Shown here one piece after another: positions 14,401 to 18,578 of a stretch of DNA of 18,578 nt (its first letter is position 1; the number at the start of each line of letters is the position of its first letter). Where the stretch lies: contig CANHQC010000004.1 of assembly GCA_947462695.1 (NCBI GenBank), forward strand, positions 1-18,578. Reading direction: 5' to 3'. The position numbers and the translations under genes are program-made. The notes beneath the pieces are model-generated. The model did no database searches. It had not been told where the DNA came from and worked only from the letters and a program-made list of their open reading frames with translations. This DNA comes from Flavobacteriales bacterium (GTDB lineage: Bacteria > Bacteroidota > Bacteroidia > Flavobacteriales_D > Crocinitomicaceae).

Positions 14401-15029
14401 TGAATGTTGCAGAGGCTCTCGCATTCCTCGGTATTTCAGATTTGTCGGAAGTTGAGGCACGAAAAAGTGAGTTGCTATTTGATGCTAAGCAGTTCTTTAC
14501 GAAACAACCAATAATACGCCAGGTATTTCAGCATAGAATTACCAAGTTGAAACATCAATACGAAGCTTTATTGATAGTTACAAACGAACCTGAGCGAATT
14601 AAAGAGGTAGAGTTAAGGGGTGGGAGTCAGAATGAGAATGAGAATGAGGATTGGAATGAGAATCATAATCATAATCTAATTGACCAGTTTAATGCCTTCC
14701 ATGCAGAAAAAAACTTGCTTTATGGTTCGATTTACAGTGCTAAAAGTATCGTTGAGTTAATTGGTTATGTAGGACAACTTCTTCAGACCTATGACAGTTT
14801 TCTTGAATTATGGGATTGCCCGCTTGAAGCTGATTCCAATGTTATAATTGGAAAGGAGCCTGATGTTATGGATGTGTTGAATGCGATAAAACAATTAGAG
14901 GAATTGGGCATTTTCACAATGGGAGATTTGTTTGAACAAATCGAATGTTGTCCCGTTGTCCTAAAGAATGAACTGTTGCGAATGCATGCGCTCAAAAAAC
15001 GAAATGAGAATGGAGGATGTTTTTTATAA
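14400..15029 (+). CDS. Unrecognised 209-residue helical protein with an Asn/Glu/His repeat
   Basis: I do not recognise this family. The first 65 residues are predicted helices (EALAFLGISDLSEVEARKS, then QVFQHRITKLKHQYEALLIV). A polar insert at 77-92 is built from alternating Asn with Glu or His, encoded by a hexanucleotide repeat. Helices resume from 94 to 198. Cysteines lie at C140, C183, C184 and C207, the last two residues of the protein being Phe-Leu after GGC. It has no signal peptide or membrane helix, so it is probably cytoplasmic. Its start shares one base with the terC stop, and it overlaps the DUF493 gene by 20 bases. The N-terminal helix pair vaguely resembles a J-like domain but lacks HPD, so I make no functional call. 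Confidence 0.7.
   Translation: MNVAEALAFLGISDLSEVEARKSELLFDAKQFFTKQPIIRQVFQHRITKLKHQYEALLIVTNEPERIKEVELRGGSQNENENEDWNENHNHNLIDQFNAFHAEKNLLYGSIYSAKSIVELIGYVGQLLQTYDSFLELWDCPLEADSNVIIGKEPDVMDVLNAIKQLEELGIFTMGDLFEQIECCPVVLKNELLRMHALKKRNENGGCFL
14631..14678 (+). repeat. In-frame degenerate hexanucleotide repeat
   Basis: AATGAG occurs at 14631, 14637 and 14643, then GATTGG, then AATGAG at 14655, AATCAT at 14661 and 14667, and AATCTA at 14673. This gives eight consecutive six-base units in frame with the 209-residue gene. They encode alternating Asn-Glu and Asn-His pairs. Confidence 0.85.
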
Positions 15030-15276
15030 ACTTAAAGCGCAACTTGAGGAATTGAGTTGGCCAGATGTATACTTGTTCAAGTTTATTGTACCAAATGATC
15101 CAGAAAAGATTGCAAAAGTTTCTGCCATGTTCAATGAATCAAGTGAGTTGGTTATGCACCCATCACGCAACGGGAATTACCTGAGTATAAGTGCAAAGGA
15201 ATTAATGCTCGATGTTGATTCAATTATTGAAAAGTATACAAAGGCAGCACAAATTAAAGGCGTAATCTCATTATGA
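15010..15276 (+). CDS. DUF493 (YbeD-like) small protein
   Basis: The 88-residue product reads MEDVFYKLKAQLEEL and then the WPDVYLFKFIVPND block, followed by KVSAMF, the H-P-S-R-N-G-NYLSIS strand pair and a final helix. This is the ferredoxin-like, ACT-type fold of DUF493/YbeD proteins, which are usually 85-100 residues. The in-frame ATG at 14968 would add 14 residues rich in Cys and a 62-base overlap with the previous gene, so the start at 15010 is preferred (15004 is also possible). E. coli YbeD sits by lipoate genes and may be a small regulatory domain, but no function is established here. It ends with an ATGA overlap into the next gene. Confidence 0.78.
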   Translation: MEDVFYKLKAQLEELSWPDVYLFKFIVPNDPEKIAKVSAMFNESSELVMHPSRNGNYLSISAKELMLDVDSIIEKYTKAAQIKGVISL

Positions 15277-15680
15277 TATTAGTAGGTTATTCAACGTTAA
15301 CGACACTGACAACCATCTTGATTGTCTCGTTGATCATTTTAATACTGGCATTGGCATATCGCAGGTTACTCAAGCGGTTAACCGAAGGAGAGCCTATAAA
15401 GGAGGAGTATTGCGTGCTTTATGACCTCGAACAACACCCTGTGCGAGGGGATATGGAAATCTATTTCACTTGTGCTCAACCTCAGCAGGTTGAAATCTGT
15501 TTGTATAACACGGATTTTTCACTAAATAAAATCCTTGAAGCGGTGAATGCTGATCCTGGTGGACACATCGTTCGTTTTGATTCTACTCAAATTGATGATG
15601 GAAATTATTTTTTTGGTTTGCGAACTGAAAACCAGAAAACATTGAAAAAATGCCAGATTCGGAATAATCTGACAGCTTAA
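15273..15680 (+). CDS. Membrane-anchored protein with a small beta-sandwich-like domain
   Basis: The 135-residue product has one hydrophobic segment at about 10-29, followed by a basic stretch (YRRLLKRL). That suggests the C-terminal part stays in the cytoplasm. Residues about 45-131 are beta-rich: MEIYFTCAQPQQVEICLYN, GGHIVRFDSTQIDDGNYFFGLRTEN and a final KKCQI. The spacing recalls the FlgD/T9SS-type Ig-like fold (strand, 'GxHxVxFD', 'GxYFxxL'). It is not a T9SS sorting tail here, because the N-terminus is a membrane anchor and the polarity looks cytoplasmic. It overlaps the DUF493 gene by four bases and is the last of the string. Function is unknown. Confidence 0.66.
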   Translation: MILVGYSTLTTLTTILIVSLIILILALAYRRLLKRLTEGEPIKEEYCVLYDLEQHPVRGDMEIYFTCAQPQQVEICLYNTDFSLNKILEAVNADPGGHIVRFDSTQIDDGNYFFGLRTENQKTLKKCQIRNNLTA

Positions 15681-15712
15681 CAGGTAAAATTCGCAGGTAA
15701 AAGATTTGCCTG
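15681..15712 (+). repeat. Direct repeat and hairpin upstream of thioredoxin
   Basis: CAGGTAAA occurs at 15681-15688 and again at 15694-15701. The second copy can pair with TTTGCCTG (15705-15712) around a three-base loop, with one T-G wobble. No T tract follows, so it is not a standard terminator. It could be a regulator site or an mRNA end structure for the preceding gene string. Confidence 0.45.
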
Positions 15713-15773
15713 TACTAGAAATGAATTAATTTTACAAAGCCTTTTGGCCAAAATATTAAATAAATACAACGTT

Positions 15774-16091
15774 ATGGCAGTAGAAATCACAGATGCTAAC
15801 TTCGAAGAAGTAGTAATGAAATCAGACAAACCGGTAGTGGTTGACTTTTGGGCTGAATGGTGCGGTCCTTGTCGTATGATCGGTCCAGTTATTGAAGAAA
15901 TGTACACCGAATATGAAGGTAAAGCAGTTATCGGTAAAGTGAATGTTGACTTAAACCCAGGAGTTTCAGCTCAATTTGGGGTTCGTAACATTCCAACGAT
16001 TTTGTTCATCAAAAATGGTGAAATTGCAGATAAGGTTGTAGGTGCAGTGCCTAAAGCACAATTGGCATCAAAATTAGATGCAATTCTGTAA
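15774..16091 (+). CDS. trxA: Thioredoxin
   Basis: The 105-residue protein is a classic single-domain thioredoxin. It has FWAEWCGPC with the redox pair C30 and C33, the buried D24 region (VVVDFWA), and the cis-proline P74 in RNIPT. It reduces protein disulfides in the cytoplasm with electrons from thioredoxin reductase. The ATG at 15774 gives the normal length; the upstream in-frame TTG at 15744 would add ten residues with no family support. It stands alone, about 93 bases after the previous gene, with its own terminator, so it is likely expressed separately and strongly. Confidence 0.96.
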   Translation: MAVEITDANFEEVVMKSDKPVVVDFWAEWCGPCRMIGPVIEEMYTEYEGKAVIGKVNVDLNPGVSAQFGVRNIPTILFIKNGEIADKVVGAVPKAQLASKLDAIL

Positions 16092-16114
16092 TTAGGAATA
16101 AGTAAGTTAAAACG

Positions 16115-16142
16115 AGCCGCTTTCTTCGAAGCGGCTTTTTTA
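16115..16142 (+). terminator. Intrinsic terminator of trxA
   Basis: AGCCGCTT (16115-16122) pairs perfectly with AAGCGGCT (16129-16136) around a six-base loop. A run of T residues follows to about 16141. The next gene begins at 16153. Confidence 0.93.
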
Positions 16143-16152
16143 ATCGTAAACT

Positions 16153-16854
16153 ATGGAATCATTTTGGCGTCGCTTGAAATATTATGGTGTCGGTTTTCTG
16201 GGAGGACTGGTGTTTGTATTCGTATTTTTTCAAAATAGGGGCTGTTCGTGGTTGCCGGCAAATCGAGTTAAAAATAGTTTGCTCGATCGTGTCATCGTGT
16301 TAAGTGATGAGCAACAAGAAAAACTAAGCCAAATGGGCTTAACGCTAAAGGATGTGAAGGCAGCATTGAACGATGGTGATGTAGAGTTTAGTGAAAGTAA
16401 GAAAAAAGGTAAATTGAAAGTGTACAAAATCACGCATTCAACTTCCGCAGAGCCTGTTGAGTATTTCTTTACAATGCCAGATGAAAGTTTTATTTCTGAA
16501 GTACATTTAGGCGCGAAAAATGCCGCGTCAGTAAAAAACACCATCAAAGGAAAGGGAAGAATTATTCATTTGCCAAATGATAAAAACCTGGTGTTTATAG
16601 ATTCGACTCAACAGTTGTTTTGTCAAAAAAGCAAGCTAAAAATTAAAAATGCAGTAGTTGTTCTTGACGGACTGAAATTAACCGGTCAAATCGATTTTGC
16701 AAAGACAACTTATATGAAGCAGCCAAAAGCTGTGCATCTTCTTTCGTTTTATTCTTCTCAATTGCAACGCCGCATTGAATTCGAATCGGTTTGGTATAAA
16801 AACAAGATAGATGTTACGCGTTTTGTTGATTCAACCTTGGGTTCTTGCCCCTAG
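16153..16854 (+). CDS. DUF4258-like membrane-anchored protein with an extra C-terminal region
   Basis: The 233-residue protein has an N-terminal anchor (helix about 10-27) followed by NRGCSWLPANRVKNSLLDRV. A block at about 50-92 reads SDEQQEKLSQMGLTLKDVKAALNDGDVEF and ends near KVYKI. This arrangement, with a cysteine just after the membrane helix and a 'GDVxFSxS' turn, matches what I know of the anchored DUF4258 proteins of flavobacteria. Those are usually about 140 residues long. Here about 95 more residues follow (from roughly 135) with hydrophobic and basic strands and no motif I know. The protein probably faces the periplasm. The gene sits alone between the trxA terminator and lpxD. Function is unknown, and the family call is from memory of the pattern. 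Confidence 0.6.
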   Translation: MESFWRRLKYYGVGFLGGLVFVFVFFQNRGCSWLPANRVKNSLLDRVIVLSDEQQEKLSQMGLTLKDVKAALNDGDVEFSESKKKGKLKVYKITHSTSAEPVEYFFTMPDESFISEVHLGAKNAASVKNTIKGKGRIIHLPNDKNLVFIDSTQQLFCQKSKLKIKNAVVVLDGLKLTGQIDFAKTTYMKQPKAVHLLSFYSSQLQRRIEFESVWYKNKIDVTRFVDSTLGSCP

Positions 16855-16880
16855 CATTATTCAACTTGACGTGTTAATAA

Positions 16881-16907
16881 AACGGAAATCAGGTCAGGTT
16901 TTCTGTT
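16881..16907 (+). other. Weak hairpin between the DUF4258-like gene and lpxD
   Basis: AACGGAAA (16881-16888) can pair with TTTCTGTT (16900-16907), with one G-T wobble and an eleven-base loop. No T tract follows directly. It may act as an inefficient terminator or an mRNA 3' end. Confidence 0.3.
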
Positions 16908-16918
16908 GCTAGTTTGCT

Positions 16919-16926
16919 TATTTTTG
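16919..16926 (+). promoter_or_regulatory. Candidate -7 promoter element of lpxD
   Basis: TATTTTTG matches TAnnTTTG and ends four bases before the lpxD ATG. The layout is almost the same as at menI (TTTTTGCCTATG there, TTTTTGACTGATG here). I see no matching TTG at the usual -33 distance. Confidence 0.4.
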
Positions 16927-16930
16927 ACTG

Positions 16931-17977
16931 ATGGAATTTACGGCAGAACAGATTGCAGCGCTAATTAACGGACAAGTTTTAGGAAATCCTCAGGTTAAGG
17001 TAACTGGATTAGCAAAAATTGAGGAGGGTCTTGAAGGAACGCTGTCCTTTCTTTCTAATCCTAAATACGAGGAGTATATTTATTCGACAAAATCAAGTAT
17101 TTGCATCGTTAATAATTCTTTTGATCCATCAAAGCCACTTCCTTCCTCACTTACCTTAATAAAGGTTGAAGACGCGTATTCTTGTTTTGCCAAATTACTT
17201 GAGGCGTATGCTCAAATGACAAGAAAACAGCCTGGAATTGAGCAGCCATCATTCATTTCACAAACAGCCAAAATTGGAGAGCATCTTTATTTGGGTGCTT
17301 TTGCATACGTAGGCGATAATGTGTTAATTGGGAATAATGTCGTAATCTATCCAAATGCCTACATCGGTGACAATGTTAAGATTGGCGATGATACAGTTAT
17401 ACACCCGGGTGCGACAATATACAACGATTGTGTGATCGGCAACCGTTGTGTCATTCATGCTGGTGTTATTGTCGGTGCCGATGGGTTTGGATTTGCGCCT
17501 AATGAAAAAGGAGAATTTCAAAAAGTGCCTCAAATAGGTAATGTAGTTATTGAAGACGATGTTGAAATTGGATCGAATACCACAATTGACAGGGCTACAA
17601 TGGGTTCAACGTTTATTCGCAAAGGAGTGAAAATTGATAACCTTTGTCAGATTGCCCACAACGTGGATGTTGGTCAACATACTGCAATGGCGGCACAAGT
17701 TGGTGTGGCTGGTTCTGCAAAAATTGGTCAACACGTAATGATCGGAGGTCAAGCGGGTATCAGTGGACACCTTAAAATTGCAGATGGGACAAAAATTGTG
17801 GCACAGTCCGGAATTCCATCAACGGTTAAAAAAGCTGATACACTTATGGGTTCTCCTGGAATACCGTTAGATGATTTTAAACGATCGTATTTCGGTTTCC
17901 GGAAATTGCCATTTATTCTCACCAAGCTTCAAGAGCTTGAAAAACAACTCAAAGAGTTAATCAAAGACAAAAATTGA
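16931..17977 (+). CDS. lpxD: UDP-3-O-(3-hydroxyacyl)glucosamine N-acyltransferase
   Basis: LpxD adds the second 3-hydroxyacyl chain, from acyl-ACP, to UDP-3-O-acylglucosamine in lipid A synthesis. The 348-residue protein has the N-terminal uridine-binding domain (about 1-100, with [11 protein letters not shown]). A left-handed beta-helix of hexapeptide repeats follows (about 105-290, many IG/VIG units). The catalytic H243 is in [11 protein letters not shown]-terminal helix pair closes the protein ([19 protein letters not shown]), as expected for the acyl-carrier contact. Length is typical. Its TGA shares one base with the lpxC ATG, so the two lipid A genes are co-translated. Confidence 0.97.
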   Translation: MEFTAEQIAALINGQVLGNPQVKVTGLAKIEEGLEGTLSFLSNPKYEEYIYSTKSSICIVNNSFDPSKPLPSSLTLIKVEDAYSCFAKLLEAYAQMTRKQPGIEQPSFISQTAKIGEHLYLGAFAYVGDNVLIGNNVVIYPNAYIGDNVKIGDDTVIHPGATIYNDCVIGNRCVIHAGVIVGADGFGFAPNEKGEFQKVPQIGNVVIEDDVEIGSNTTIDRATMGSTFIRKGVKIDNLCQIAHNVDVGQHTAMAAQVGVAGSAKIGQHVMIGGQAGISGHLKIADGTKIVAQSGIPSTVKKADTLMGSPGIPLDDFKRSYFGFRKLPFILTKLQELEKQLKELIKDKN

Positions 17978-18578
17978 TGATCGAAAAACAACGTACGCTT
18001 CAGTCTGCTATCATTTTTAAAGGGGTTGGACTTCATACAGGTGAACTCGTTACCCTCGAGATTTGCCCAGCACCAGAAAATCATGGATATAAATTTCAAC
18101 GAGTTGATTTAGATGGTCAGCCAGTTATAAAAGCAGATGCAGATCTAGTTGTTGCAACTGATCGAGGAACAACACTCGAAAGCAAAGGTGCACGGGTTTA
18201 TACTACTGAACATGTTCTTGCAGCATTGTACGGTTGTCAGGTGGATAATGCATTGATTAAACTGGATGGACCAGAAGTGCCTATTTTAGATGGTAGCGCG
18301 TGGCCTTTCGTCCAAGCAATAGAACAAACTGGATTCACTGAACAAGCTGCTGAACGGGAATATTTCGAATTATCTGAGAACATTCCATGGGAAGATCTAG
18401 ACAAAGGAATTGAGTTTTTGGCAGTGCCCGATAAAAATTATAGGATTACAGTAATGGTAGATTACCAGTCTCCTGTTTTAGGTACGCAACACGCATCAAT
18501 GTATCACATTGGGGAATTTAAGACTGAAATTGCAGCGTGTCGAACATTCGTCTTCTTGCGAGAACTTGAATTCTTAGC
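17977..18578 (+). CDS. lpxC: UDP-3-O-acyl-N-acetylglucosamine deacetylase (N-terminal part, cut by window edge)
   Basis: Only the first 200 residues are in the window. They contain the first LpxC domain: [12 protein letters not shown], the GVGLHTGE turn at 17-24, ATDRGTT (60-66), the zinc ligand H79 in TTEHVLAALYG, and LDGPEVPILDGSAWPFV at about 96-112. LpxC removes the N-acetyl group and commits material to lipid A. In most Bacteroidota this gene is fused to fabZ (3-hydroxyacyl-ACP dehydratase), so a fusion is likely here, but the FabZ half would lie beyond the right edge and cannot be seen. Confidence 0.96.
   Translation, partial: MIEKQRTLQSAIIFKGVGLHTGELVTLEICPAPENHGYKFQRVDLDGQPVIKADADLVVATDRGTTLESKGARVYTTEHVLAALYGCQVDNALIKLDGPEVPILDGSAWPFVQAIEQTGFTEQAAEREYFELSENIPWEDLDKGIEFLAVPDKNYRITVMVDYQSPVLGTQHASMYHIGEFKTEIAACRTFVFLRELEFL

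Noticed and set aside
14631..14678. Possible CRISPR array or transposon end
   Set aside because: The units are six bases, contiguous and in a reading frame, with no spacers and no cas or transposase genes nearby.
14968..15009. Longer DUF493 protein beginning at 14968
   Set aside because: The extra 14 residues are Cys-rich and fall in codons of the upstream gene. The family normally starts near the MEDVFYKL segment.
1..18578. tRNA, rRNA, riboswitch, prophage or defence genes
   Set aside because: Nothing resembling these was found in reading the window. All larger frames are explained by metabolic, envelope or hypothetical proteins.

Overview
The window is chromosomal DNA of a low-GC Bacteroidota bacterium, most likely a flavobacterium (possibly near Crocinitomicaceae/Fluviicola). 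This rests on the ordinary housekeeping gene content of that group: a de novo menaquinone cluster (menI-menF-menD), lipid A genes lpxD-lpxC, a NIF3 plus C4-zinc-ribbon pair and a DUF4258-type anchored protein. Most starts lack Shine-Dalgarno sequences, and several genes have TAnnTTTG-type -7 elements just before the ATG. The genus cannot be fixed from the sequence alone. I see no rRNA, tRNA, CRISPR array, insertion sequence or phage gene, and no gene-free stretch longer than about 110 bases.

Layout. 1-517 (-): the N-terminal half of an EI24/CysZ-like membrane protein, preceded by a 53-residue membrane protein. 565-792 (+): a small, very basic exported protein, ending in a perfect hairpin terminator shared with the convergent operon 827-4048 (-). 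That operon encodes an LTA-synthase-like phosphoglycerol transferase, a diacylglycerol-kinase-family lipid kinase and a DinB-like protein. 4115-7601 (+): a tightly packed operon of a ChaN/Tiki-like exported protein, an outer-membrane beta-barrel, NIF3 and a coiled-coil zinc-ribbon protein, closed by a terminator. 7705-8931 (+): a DEAD-box RNA helicase. 9025-10431 (-): murB followed by a four-helix membrane protein.

10540-15680 (+): seven closely packed genes. menI, menF and menD make the naphthoate precursor of menaquinone. They are followed by a TerC-family membrane protein, an unknown 209-residue protein with an in-frame hexanucleotide repeat, a DUF493 protein and an anchored beta-sandwich-like protein. 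15774-16091: thioredoxin with its own terminator. 16153-16854: a DUF4258-like anchored protein with an unrecognised C-terminal half. 16931-18578: lpxD and the start of lpxC, which overlap by one base.

Most of the window is envelope and quinone housekeeping. The most interesting points are the coupled phosphoglycerol transferase/lipid kinase pair in a Gram-negative, the uncharacterised genes tied to terC, the -7 promoter elements that nearly touch start codons, and several small proteins and DNA structures that annotation usually skips. I found no convincing new defence or mobile system.
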